A stretch of DNA of 64,000 bases from contig JAEZYP010000068.1 of assembly GCA_023418995.1 (NCBI GenBank), positions 1 to 64,000 on the forward strand. Reading direction: 5' to 3'. Position numbers and translations under genes: made by a program. Shown piece after piece: positions 7,576-15,634 of this stretch. Under the pieces are notes generated by a model. It searched no databases, was not told where the DNA came from, and was given only the letters and a program-made list of their open reading frames with translations. Position 1 is the stretch's first letter; the number at the start of each line of letters is the position of its first letter. This DNA is from Bacillota bacterium. Its GTDB lineage: Bacteria; Bacillota; Clostridia; Oscillospirales; Acutalibacteraceae.

Positions 7576-9258
7576 ATGGCTGATGGAAAAACCGTAGATA
7601 TATATTCCGATTCGTCGGCAGGAAAAAGAAAGCATACCGTTATTTGGGTTCTGATATCCTTGGCGGCGGTGCTCACGGTTGCCGGCGGATTTTTCGGACC
7701 GAAAATCTATCAGGAAATTCAGCGCCAGGAGCAGATCAGCGCGGCGATTGATACGGATAGATTTTATCCCGGGATTGTTGTTCACGGGATTGACCTCGGC
7801 GGAAAGACCATGGAGCAGGCCAAGGCGGCGCTCAAAGAGCTGGAGCCCACTCTTCGCGGGAAGTATGATGTTAAGGTTGAATATGATGGCAAGAGCTGGA
7901 ACATTACGGAAAACGACCTCTCCTTCACCTTTAATACAGATTCGGTTTTGAAAGAGGCTTATGATTACGGGCGGTCGGGTGACCGGAATGAGCGGTATCA
8001 AAAGGTTATGGACCTGAAGCAAAACCCGAAGAAATTTGAAATCACCAATACGATGAATTATGACGGTCTTGACGCGAAGCTGAAGGATGTGGTCAGGGGC
8101 ATTACCTGTGACCCTGTGGAGCCCACGGTGGTCTCCTTTAACGCTGGGACCGGAGAGTTCCAGTTCAAAGAGGGGAAAAACGGGATTGCCGTTGACGAAA
8201 ACCTTCTTTATACAAGGGTGACGGAAATCCTCAACGGCGCGAAAACCGGGACGGTGCGGGTACCGACCAAGCAGGTGCCCTGCCAGAAATCAATTGACGA
8301 CATTAAAAGCCACCTGAAAAAGCTTGGCACTTACAGCACGATCTCGACCAATAACGCAAACGGTACCCACAACATGAAGCGCGCGCTTGCCTCGGTGAAC
8401 GGAACCTGCATCCCGGCGGGCGGCACGTTCTCCTTCAACGACGTTGTCGGAAACTCAAACCAGGCAAACGGGTATCTGGAAGCCGGTGCGATTTTGAACG
8501 GGAAGCTGATCAAGGCCTACGGCGGCGGAATCTGCCAGGCCTCCACAACCCTGTACGGCGCCGCGCTGCGTTCCAATATGCAAATCGTTCAGCGCTCCAA
8601 CCACACAATCCAATCCACGTATTGCCCCATCGGGCAGGATGCCGCGGTTAGTTACCCGGAGCTTGATTTTAAATTTATGAACCCAACCGAATACCCGGTT
8701 TATATTATCACAGGCAGCAACGGGAAAACGCTTACCGCTACCTTTTACGGGTATCAGTCGCCGGATTACGACACCATCAAGATTACCTCTGTAAAAACAG
8801 AATCCCTTCCCGCGCCGACGACACCGAAATTTACGGTGGATAAAACGCTGGCCAAGGGAGTGGTTAAACTCGACAGCAAGGCGCGCGACGGCTCTAGAGC
8901 GACCGCGCAGCGCGTATTTTATAAAAATGGTTTGATTGTAAAGACAGAAAATCTACCTGCATCCTATTATCATCCACTTCCGGCATTTTATTCTATGGGG
9001 CCGGAAACCACAGTTGACATGACGAAGCTGCCTACCACATCCTCCGCTTCTTCACAGACAACTTCTTCCAAGCCGTCTGCCTCTCAGCCGGGCAGTTCTT
9101 CCGCTCAGGCTCCGTCGACCCCGTCTTCCAGTTCGCACCAGCCTGCGCCGCCAAGCTCCTCGCAATCAACCACAGAGCCGTCTTCCGGCAATCCCTCCTC
9201 TTCGGAAGATCCGGCTGCGGACGATGTTCTTGCCAACGGAGAAATTTATCCCGACTAA
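7576..9258 (+). CDS. VanW-family protein with peptidoglycan-binding-like repeats
   Basis: This 560-aa cell-envelope protein has a short basic N-terminus, one membrane segment at about residues 20-45, a tandem region of the type found before VanW domains (about 70-250), and a VanW domain with PAGGTFSFNDVVG and YGGGICQASTTLYGAAL. A beta-rich segment follows, then a Ser/Pro-rich tail of about 80 residues that likely spans the wall. VanW proteins are common in Clostridia and their chemistry is unknown. GGGAGG nine bases upstream supports the ATG at 7576. It is flanked by its own promoter and terminator. Confidence 0.88.
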   Translation: MADGKTVDIYSDSSAGKRKHTVIWVLISLAAVLTVAGGFFGPKIYQEIQRQEQISAAIDTDRFYPGIVVHGIDLGGKTMEQAKAALKELEPTLRGKYDVKVEYDGKSWNITENDLSFTFNTDSVLKEAYDYGRSGDRNERYQKVMDLKQNPKKFEITNTMNYDGLDAKLKDVVRGITCDPVEPTVVSFNAGTGEFQFKEGKNGIAVDENLLYTRVTEILNGAKTGTVRVPTKQVPCQKSIDDIKSHLKKLGTYSTISTNNANGTHNMKRALASVNGTCIPAGGTFSFNDVVGNSNQANGYLEAGAILNGKLIKAYGGGICQASTTLYGAALRSNMQIVQRSNHTIQSTYCPIGQDAAVSYPELDFKFMNPTEYPVYIITGSNGKTLTATFYGYQSPDYDTIKITSVKTESLPAPTTPKFTVDKTLAKGVVKLDSKARDGSRATAQRVFYKNGLIVKTENLPASYYHPLPAFYSMGPETTVDMTKLPTTSSASSQTTSSKPSASQPGSSSAQAPSTPSSSSHQPAPPSSSQSTTEPSSGNPSSSEDPAADDVLANGEIYPD

Positions 9259-9286
9259 GCTGTGGGCGGAGCTGTTTGCTTTGCAC

Positions 9287-9324
9287 AAATCAGGGTGTGG
9301 CACAGGCTGCATCCTGATTTTAAA
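9287..9324 (+). terminator. terminator after VanW gene
   Basis: AAATCAGG and CCTGATTT pair as the stem ends, followed by a short T/A-rich tail. It lies 28 bases after the VanW stop codon. Confidence 0.5.
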
Positions 9325-9485
9325 TTGGACTTGACTTTTTGCCCTTAATCTGCAAAAATGGACGTAGCTTCACATGGTTGATAAAAAAATTTAGAAATAT
9401 AAAAACTCCGATGTTAACGGGGTATGAACAGACTCTGAGAGGCGATACTGATAGTGTCCGTCTCTGATCCAGAAAGGATGAGTTT

Positions 9486-10472
9486 ATGACCGAAAACAGA
9501 GAAAATCCAAAGATTAGCATTGTCATACCTGCTTATAATGTAGAAAGATATATCGGAAAATGTGTTACCTCATTGATTGAGCAAACATTTACAGATTTTG
9601 AAATAATTGCAGTAAACGACGGCTCAAGCGACAATACGCTTGAAATTTTGCGCCATTTTGAAAGCAGGTACCCTTTCTTTACGGTAATTGACCAGAAAAA
9701 CTCCGGAATTTCCCAGACAAGAAACGCCGGGCTTGCCCGGGCGCGCGGGGAATACATCTGCTTTATCGACAGCGACGATTTTGTCGCGCCAACCTATCTT
9801 TCTGAGCTATACAGCGCCTGTGTGGAAACCGGCGCGGAGATTTCCTGCTGCTATTATTATTTCCGCTTTGTGGAAAATGATTTTTTGTTTGAATACCCGT
9901 TCCGCTGCCACGGGATTTTGACCCGTGCTGAGGCAATGAATAAGCTGATTCGGGATGTTCAGATTCAGAGCCTTGTTTGGAATAAGATGTACAAGCGCAG
10001 CCTATTTACAGATAACGATATTAAATTTCCCCCCATGTGCTTTGAGGATATGGCGGTGGCCAATAAGGTATTCAGCCTCACCAACAAGGTGGTAGTTCTT
10101 GACCGCCCGCTTTACTATTATAACCAGCATCCGGCGAGCACTCTTGCGACCATGAATGCGGACAAAATAAACGATTTTATCCGCGCGATGGCAATGGTTC
10201 GAATTTCGCTGGAGCGCAGCGGGCAATATGCGAAATACAAAAAAAGCTACCTGGCGCTGACCAGAAAGACCTGTGGCTGCTGCTATATGTATGTTTTGAA
10301 GATGCACAATGAAAAAAAGAGCTTTCGCGGATGTGTTACCAATATGAAGCGTATTTCAAAAGCCATTAAGCACTATACCTCGGATGAATTCAGCCCGATG
10401 ACCCGTTTCAGTGAGCTGCCGGATGTGGTGGATTCCCCCGAAAAGCTTGAAAAGGATTATTCAATCCGCTGA
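9486..10472 (+). CDS. family 2 glycosyltransferase
   Basis: This 328-aa GT-A enzyme is likely involved in cell-surface polysaccharide or glycoconjugate synthesis. The N-terminal fold has ISIVIPAYNVERYI and VNDGSSDNT, and the metal-binding DxD appears in FIDSDDF near residue 98. There is no membrane segment. AAAGGA lies upstream of the ATG. It stands between a wall protein and nadE with no export or polymerase genes nearby, so the acceptor is unknown. Confidence 0.85.
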   Translation: MTENRENPKISIVIPAYNVERYIGKCVTSLIEQTFTDFEIIAVNDGSSDNTLEILRHFESRYPFFTVIDQKNSGISQTRNAGLARARGEYICFIDSDDFVAPTYLSELYSACVETGAEISCCYYYFRFVENDFLFEYPFRCHGILTRAEAMNKLIRDVQIQSLVWNKMYKRSLFTDNDIKFPPMCFEDMAVANKVFSLTNKVVVLDRPLYYYNQHPASTLATMNADKINDFIRAMAMVRISLERSGQYAKYKKSYLALTRKTCGCCYMYVLKMHNEKKSFRGCVTNMKRISKAIKHYTSDEFSPMTRFSELPDVVDSPEKLEKDYSIR

Positions 10473-10547
10473 CGTTCCGTTTGCGCGCAGGCTTCAACGG
10501 GTGCTGGATTGCGGAGGATAGCGCAGGGAAAACGGAGGAATTCAAAA

Positions 10548-12449
10548 ATGAATGACGGCTTTTTTAAGGTGGCTGCTGCAACGCCGCCCATCAAGGTTGC
10601 CGACTGTGCCTTTAACGCGGGCGCGATACTAAAGCTGATGAAGGAAGCGGACAACCGGGGAGTCGGCGCGGTTGTTTTTCCGGAGCTTTGCCTTACCGGC
10701 TATACCTGCGGCGATTTGTTCCGTGACCGGACTCTGATTACCGGCGCTCAAAGCGCGCTTTCATTTTTGCTGGAGCAGAGCCGCGAGCTTAAGCTGGTAG
10801 CAGTGGTGGGTCTGCCGGTTGCCGTCGGCGCGGATTTGTACAATGCAGCTGCGGTGATTTGCGCTGGAAAGCTGCTTGGCTTCGCGGCGAAAACGAACAT
10901 TCCGAACTACAGCGAGTTTTATGAGGCAAGGCACTTTACGCCGAGCCCCGAATACAGAGAGGTTTCCTTTTGCGGACAAACCGTGCCGCTGGGGAACAGC
11001 CTTGTTTTTGTATGTGAAAATATCCCTGAGCTGGTAATCGGAATCGATATCTGCGAGGATTTGTGGGTGCCCTGCCCGCCTTCGACGCGGTTGGCGCAGT
11101 GCGGCGCAACGCTTCTGCTGAATCCATCCGCAAGCGATGAAATTATTGGGAAGGCTCCCTACCGCAGGGAATTGGTGAAAAGCCAATCGGCGCGCCTGAT
11201 ATCGGCTTACGTTTACGCCGACGCGGGCGAGGGGGAATCCTCCACGGATCTGGTCTACTCCGGGCATAACGTGATTGCCGAAAATGGGACCGTATTGGCG
11301 CAATCCGGGCATTTTACCACTGGTCTTACCGTTGCTGATGTGGACTTACAGCGTGTCGTTCAGGAACGTCTGCGCACCACGACGTGGTCCAATGCCGGAG
11401 AAGCGCATGCCGTTTCCTTTGAAATGAATGAGCGGCAATTCGAGTTGGAGCGAAAATTCCCGGCGCTTCCCTTTGTGCCTGCGGACGACAAAGACCTGAG
11501 CGAACGCTGTGAGATGATCCTGAACCTGCAGGCGGCAGGGCTGAAAACCCGGCTGAAGCACACCGGCGCGAAAAGCGCCGTGCTCGGGATATCCGGCGGG
11601 CTGGATTCCACCCTTGCCCTGCTGGTAACGGTTCGCGCGTTCGATATGCTCGGGCTTGCCCGTGAGGGTGTTCACGCGGTTTCAATGCCCGGTTTTGGCA
11701 CAACAAGCCGGACAAAAAGCAACGCACAGCGACTTGGGGAGCTTTTGGGCGTCACTTACCGGGAAATACCGATTCACGACTCCGTAAACCGGCATTTTAA
11801 GGATATCGGACATAACCCGGAAGTACATGATGTAACCTATGAGAATGCACAGGCGCGGGAGCGCACGCAGGTTCTGATGGACCTAGCGAACCAGGCCAAC
11901 GGGCTGGTGATCGGTACGGGCGACCTCTCCGAGCTTGCGCTCGGCTGGGCGACCTATAACGGCGACCATATGTCCATGTATGCTGTGAACAGCTCCATCC
12001 CCAAAACGCTGGTACGACATCTGGTACACCACGCAGCGGTATCGGGCGGCGGAGATTTGTACACGTTGTTGGAGGATATTCTTGCGACGCCGGTCAGCCC
12101 GGAGCTGCTGCCGCCGGTAGACGGAGTGATTTCGCAGAAAACGGAAAATATCGTCGGACCGTACGAGCTGCATGATTTTTTCCTTTACTATATGCTTCGA
12201 TTCGGGTTTACGCCCGGAAAAATCTACCGCATGGCGAAGAACGCGTTCGCCGGTGTCTATGACGGCGAAACAGTAAAAAAGTGGCTGACAATTTTTTACC
12301 GTCGCTTTTTTGCGCAGCAGTTCAAACGCTCCTGCTTGCCGGATGGCCCCAAGGTGGGCAGCGTTACGCTTTCGCCGCGCGGCGACTGGCGGATGCCAAG
12401 CGATGCTTCGGCAAGGCTTTGGCTGGATGAAATTGAAGCACTGCAATGA
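10548..12449 (+). CDS. nadE: glutamine-dependent NAD(+) synthetase
   Basis: This enzyme converts deamido-NAD to NAD using ATP and ammonia released from glutamine. The 633-aa protein joins an N-terminal nitrilase-type glutaminase domain (about 1-270; Glu in FPELCLTGY and Cys in GIDICEDLW) to a C-terminal synthetase domain with the P-loop GISGGLDSTLAL near residue 347 and a GTGDLSELALGW motif. The length matches the two-domain form. ATG at 10548 follows CGGAGG, so in-frame codons upstream are not used. Confidence 0.95.
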   Translation: MNDGFFKVAAATPPIKVADCAFNAGAILKLMKEADNRGVGAVVFPELCLTGYTCGDLFRDRTLITGAQSALSFLLEQSRELKLVAVVGLPVAVGADLYNAAAVICAGKLLGFAAKTNIPNYSEFYEARHFTPSPEYREVSFCGQTVPLGNSLVFVCENIPELVIGIDICEDLWVPCPPSTRLAQCGATLLLNPSASDEIIGKAPYRRELVKSQSARLISAYVYADAGEGESSTDLVYSGHNVIAENGTVLAQSGHFTTGLTVADVDLQRVVQERLRTTTWSNAGEAHAVSFEMNERQFELERKFPALPFVPADDKDLSERCEMILNLQAAGLKTRLKHTGAKSAVLGISGGLDSTLALLVTVRAFDMLGLAREGVHAVSMPGFGTTSRTKSNAQRLGELLGVTYREIPIHDSVNRHFKDIGHNPEVHDVTYENAQARERTQVLMDLANQANGLVIGTGDLSELALGWATYNGDHMSMYAVNSSIPKTLVRHLVHHAAVSGGGDLYTLLEDILATPVSPELLPPVDGVISQKTENIVGPYELHDFFLYYMLRFGFTPGKIYRMAKNAFAGVYDGETVKKWLTIFYRRFFAQQFKRSCLPDGPKVGSVTLSPRGDWRMPSDASARLWLDEIEALQ

Positions 12450-12497
12450 TTACAGCTCTCATTTCAAAAAAATATTGGAACTCAGGGGTTGTTCTTA

Positions 12498-12526
12498 TTG
12501 ACAAATTCATTAGAAAACCTTATTAT
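12498..12526 (+). promoter_or_regulatory. strong promoter after nadE
   Basis: A perfect TTGACA at 12498-12503 and TATTAT at 12521-12526 are spaced by 17 bases. No annotated plus-strand gene follows before the terminator at 12638-12676, so it should drive a transcript of roughly 145 bases. Confidence 0.55.
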
Positions 12527-12541
12527 ATTAATATTGGAAAT

Positions 12542-12616
12542 ATGAGTTTTTTCTGTGGATTCCTTTATGGATTCAGAACAGACAGAGCTTTTAATTTTAT
12601 TGCGACTGATTATTGA
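12542..12616 (+). CDS. candidate 24-aa small protein
   Basis: This ORF encodes an aromatic-rich peptide beginning MSFFCGFLYGF and ending FNFIATDY. It begins about 16 bases after the predicted -10 box, so the leader is nearly absent. A GGAA at 12536 is too close to the ATG to be a good ribosome-binding site. It fills most of the short unit between promoter and terminator. It may be chance coding inside a small RNA. Confidence 0.3.
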   Translation: MSFFCGFLYGFRTDRAFNFIATDY

Positions 12617-12637
12617 GAATTGAACCCTCCCTTCAAA

Positions 12638-12677
12638 AAATCACCGCTTTTCCGTAGCAGGAGAAGCGGTGATTTTG
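12638..12677 (+). terminator. terminator of the small unit
   Basis: A 16-base arm (12638-12653) pairs almost perfectly with 12660-12675 and is followed by TTTTGTCGTT. This is a strong factor-independent terminator on the plus strand. Confidence 0.7.
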
Positions 12678-12712
12678 TCGTTATACGAACACACCGGTTA
12701 TGCCGGTAATTT

Positions 12713-12740
12713 TGAAAAAGCCGCCGGTTCAACAACCGGC
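12713..12740 (-). terminator. terminator of lytic transglycosylase gene
   Basis: GCCGGTT and AACCGGC form a stem, and on the minus strand it is followed by GGCTTTTTC. It lies 12 bases past the stop codon at 12752. Confidence 0.7.
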
Positions 12741-12751
12741 GACCGTAAAGA

Positions 12752-13798
12752 TCAAATAGAAGAGGAATCATCCAACGTGTCGCTGAGGTCAGAGGGGAGC
12801 TTCTGATTGGAATTCATCTGCATCTGCCCAACTAAAACCTGCAAAAGGGATGCATACTGCTGTGAGGACAGCCCAAGCCCTGCACTGCCGAGAGCACCGC
12901 TCGTATCTCCATTGGCGGAAGAAGCCCCAAGAAGCGTGCCTAACGCCGCAAGCTGATCCATCGATGAGGAAGTTCCAAGTAGAGAATTCAGAAGAGAGGT
13001 ATTTTCTGAATCTTTGAAACGGTTATCAAAGAAGGAATCTGAAGAATTGCCCAAAAGAGTGCCCAAGCCTGCAAGCTGGTTGTATATCGGATTACCCGAA
13101 AGAGAATCCAATTGGGAAATGCTGTTGTCGGAAGAATTGGTCATAAAATAACTCATCGCGGCGAGTTTGTCCGGTAAAGAGGCTTTGCCAAAAAGCGAAT
13201 TGACAGCGGAAAGCTGCTCAGCTTCGGGGGAATTTCCGGCAATTAAGGTGTTCAGGGAGGTGGCGGAGTCAGCGGGCTTCAATCCCGCGTAATTCATTAC
13301 CAGAGAAACATACTTCTGCGTTTCCGCAAAAGGAGGAACGCCGCCGTATTTCGCTACGTTTCCGCTGCCTGCGTTGTAGGCTGCGAGCGCCAATGTGGGA
13401 TTGCCGCCGTAACGCTCCAGAAGTTGGCTCAGGTACTTTGCGCCGCCCATAATGTTCTGTTCGGGGTCGAGCGCGTTCTCCACACCCAGAGAAGCGGCGG
13501 TACCCGGCATAAGCTGCATGATACCCTGCGCGCCACAGCGGGAAACTGCGTCGGCATCAAAGCCAGATTCCACCTTGGCGACCGCTTTTAGAAGGCTTTG
13601 CGGAACGTGGTATTGGGCGGAAGCGCGCTCGAATATTTCATCCAGGCTGTTTTTGGGCGAAGCGTTTCCGGTTGCCTCAACCGCCTTTTGGAAGATGCCG
13701 GAGAAACCGGAGGAAGCACCCGAAACGGATTTTTGAGTTTCCTGCCCCAGTCTTCCCGCAAGCATATTATAATTTGTATTTACCGCAGAATTGTTCAT
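12752..13798 (-). CDS. lytic transglycosylase (SLT domain)
   Basis: This enzyme cleaves peptidoglycan between MurNAc and GlcNAc. The 348-aa protein has an SLT domain at about residues 50-165 with the catalytic Glu77 in KVESGF, then GAQGIMQLMPGTA and ALAAYNAG. The N-terminal 50 residues show no signal peptide or membrane segment, so export is unexplained. Residues 170-348 are low complexity, rich in Ser, Leu, Asn and Gly, with repeated short LGTLLG-type units. It has its own terminator, and the neighbours are nadE and spoVAC. Leaderless SLT proteins of this type occur in Clostridia, sometimes linked to flagella, but no flagellar gene is near. Confidence 0.88.
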   Translation of the reverse strand: MNNSAVNTNYNMLAGRLGQETQKSVSGASSGFSGIFQKAVEATGNASPKNSLDEIFERASAQYHVPQSLLKAVAKVESGFDADAVSRCGAQGIMQLMPGTAASLGVENALDPEQNIMGGAKYLSQLLERYGGNPTLALAAYNAGSGNVAKYGGVPPFAETQKYVSLVMNYAGLKPADSATSLNTLIAGNSPEAEQLSAVNSLFGKASLPDKLAAMSYFMTNSSDNSISQLDSLSGNPIYNQLAGLGTLLGNSSDSFFDNRFKDSENTSLLNSLLGTSSSMDQLAALGTLLGASSANGDTSGALGSAGLGLSSQQYASLLQVLVGQMQMNSNQKLPSDLSDTLDDSSSI

Positions 13799-13928
13799 AA
13801 TAAATCTCCATTTGATGAATTTATATGAAACCTTACATCTCGTATTTCGGCAAAAAATTTAAATAGTTTAGTCAAATTTCAAAATATATTTTGCTTCGGC
13901 GCGGATAAGCTGATTTCTGAAAAAAGCC

Positions 13929-13957
13929 GTATATTCACAGTTCTCTTAGGCAAAATA
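13929..13957 (+). promoter_or_regulatory. possible sigma-G promoter of spoVAC
   Basis: GTATA at 13929-13933 and CAAAATA at 13951-13957 are spaced by 17 bases. They resemble the sigma-G elements (GHATR and CATNNTA). The position, 23 bases before the spoVAC ATG, and forespore expression of spoVA genes in other sporeformers support this reading. Confidence 0.4.
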
Positions 13958-13979
13958 CCTTTATAAAGGGGGATTTGGA

Positions 13980-14423
13980 ATGACTGTTACAAAAAAAGAA
14001 TACAAGAAGATGGCGGATAAGGCCTCGCCTTCCTCTCCGTATGGCAGGAATATGCTAATGGCATTTTTGGTTGGCGGCGCAATCTGTACGCTGGGGCAGT
14101 TTCTAGCTAATCTGTTTCTTCAACTCGGATTGGAGCTGAAGGATGCCCGCGCGTTCGTTTCCATCAGCCTGATTTTTCTCAGTGCGCTTCTCACAGCGTT
14201 AAAAATCTACGATAACATTGCCAAGCACGCCGGAGCCGGATCACTGGTGCCGATTACCGGTTTTGCGAATTCCATTGTAGCACCTGCAATGGAGTTTAAA
14301 AGTGAGGGCTATATCATTGGGATCGGCGGAAAAATGTTCGTAATCGCCGGACCGGTGTTGGTTTACGGCATTGCCGCCTCCATTGTTTACGGCCTGATTG
14401 TTTGGGCCTTCCACCTCTATTGA
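13980..14423 (+). CDS. spoVAC: stage V sporulation protein AC
   Basis: This 147-aa inner-membrane protein belongs to the SpoVA channel that moves Ca-dipicolinic acid into the forespore and releases it at germination. Four hydrophobic segments are visible, starting with AFLVGGAICTLGQFL near residue 30, and the GFANSIVAPAMEFKSEG stretch is typical of SpoVAC. AAAGGGGG lies upstream. spoVAD follows after 28 bases. Confidence 0.94.
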   Translation: MTVTKKEYKKMADKASPSSPYGRNMLMAFLVGGAICTLGQFLANLFLQLGLELKDARAFVSISLIFLSALLTALKIYDNIAKHAGAGSLVPITGFANSIVAPAMEFKSEGYIIGIGGKMFVIAGPVLVYGIAASIVYGLIVWAFHLY

Positions 14424-14451
14424 AATACTTTCTGAAATTGGAGGAACGGAA

Positions 14452-15471
14452 ATGCTGGAACGAATCGGAAAATATACTATAAAATTGAACAGTGTACCAA
14501 CGATATTGGGTTTCGCCTCGGTAGTCGGCAAGAAAGAATCGGAAGGTCCTTTGGGAGACAAGTTTGACCAGTGCCATCAGGATACCCATCTGGGGGAATC
14601 CACCTGGGAGAAGGCGGAAAGCCGGATGCAGAACGAGGCGGTGAGCCTTGCTTTGCAGAAAGCGGGACTGGAAAATACAAATGTTGACTGCATCTTCGCG
14701 GGGGATTTGCTCAACCAGTGCATTTCCTCCACCTTTGGTCTGCGCGCGCTGGATATCCCGTTTTTGGGACAGTACGGTGCATGCTCCACTATGGCGCAGA
14801 CGCTGGCAATCGCCTCCATCTTCACCGCCTGCGGCGCTGCCGGGCGTGCGGTTGCGGTAACCTCTTCGCATTTCTGCTCCGCAGAGCGCCAGTTCCGCTT
14901 TCCTCTGGAATACGGCGGACAGCGCACACCAACCGCCCAGTGGACCGCCACGGGCTCTGGTGCGATCGTGGTAGGGCCGAGTGACCCGAATTCGCAGAAG
15001 AAAATCGGTATAGAAGCCATTACCTTTGGAAGAATCACGGATTTCGCCATTAAGGACGCAAATAACATGGGTGCGGCGATGGCTCCGGCTGCGGCGCAGA
15101 CGCTCATCGATTATTTTCGGGATACCGGCTCCTCTGCGAACGAGTATGACCTGATTCTTACCGGAGACCTCGGTGAAATCGGAAGCAATCTGATGAAGGA
15201 GCTTTTATCGAGGGAAAATATTGAAATCAGCGGTGTTCATAAGGACTGCGGTCTGATGATTTATGATCAGATCCGGCAGGATGTTCACGCGGGGGGCTCA
15301 GGCTGCGGCTGTTCCGCTGCGGTGCTTTGCTCCGTAATCCTACAGCAGCTTTCTCAGGGCGCACTTCACAATGTACTGTTTATTGGGACAGGTGCGCTGA
15401 TGTCGCCGACCTCCTCCCAGCAAGGGGAGACGATTCCGGGCGTCGCGCATCTGGTGTACCTGAAGGCATAA
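14452..15471 (+). CDS. spoVAD: stage V sporulation protein AD
   Basis: This 339-aa protein has a thiolase-like fold. In Bacillus it binds dipicolinic acid and takes part in its uptake into spores. Family motifs include GDLLNQCISSTFGLR and GGQRTPTAQWTATG. ATG at 14452 follows GGAGG; the in-frame codon at 14398 lies inside spoVAC and is not used. The usual third gene spoVAE is not present after it; instead a palindrome and a dispersed repeat follow. Confidence 0.94.
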   Translation: MLERIGKYTIKLNSVPTILGFASVVGKKESEGPLGDKFDQCHQDTHLGESTWEKAESRMQNEAVSLALQKAGLENTNVDCIFAGDLLNQCISSTFGLRALDIPFLGQYGACSTMAQTLAIASIFTACGAAGRAVAVTSSHFCSAERQFRFPLEYGGQRTPTAQWTATGSGAIVVGPSDPNSQKKIGIEAITFGRITDFAIKDANNMGAAMAPAAAQTLIDYFRDTGSSANEYDLILTGDLGEIGSNLMKELLSRENIEISGVHKDCGLMIYDQIRQDVHAGGSGCGCSAAVLCSVILQQLSQGALHNVLFIGTGALMSPTSSQQGETIPGVAHLVYLKA

Positions 15472-15475
15472 GTAA

Positions 15476-15605
15476 AGCCGGACACAAGTGTGTCCGGCTC
15501 CAGACTGACGACAAAGCCGCGCAACCGCAAAATTGGAATCAAGGCCGCTTCCTGCGTTGGCTGCGCTTGCCGCCTTGTCTTGCCCGATTTGTCGCAGTCT
15601 GTCAG
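15476..15605. repeat. dispersed inverted-repeat element, copy 1
   Basis: A perfect 24-base palindrome (AGCCGGACACAA and its complement, 15476-15499) directly follows the spoVAD stop. A roughly 105-base element at 15501-15605 comes next. Its ends, CAGACTGACGACAAA and TTTGTCGCAGTCTG, are inverted with one base inserted. Internal segments match copy 2 near 23.8 kb. No coding function is visible. It resembles a miniature inverted-repeat or REP-type element. Confidence 0.65.
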
Positions 15606-15634
15606 GTTGTCAATAAAATTATGAAAGCGTAAAT

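Larger units (their letters stand above)
12533..12677 (+). ncRNA. candidate small RNA or small-protein mRNA
   Basis: A short transcript is predicted between the promoter at 12498-12526 and the hairpin at 12638-12676. It contains a 24-codon ORF at 12542-12616. Expression is inferred from the promoter and terminator only. Confidence 0.4.

Noticed and set aside
9400..9485. Structured leader before the GT2 gene at 9486
   Set aside because: Short complementary stretches around GAGAGGCGATACTG are present, but no consistent stem or terminator could be drawn by eye.
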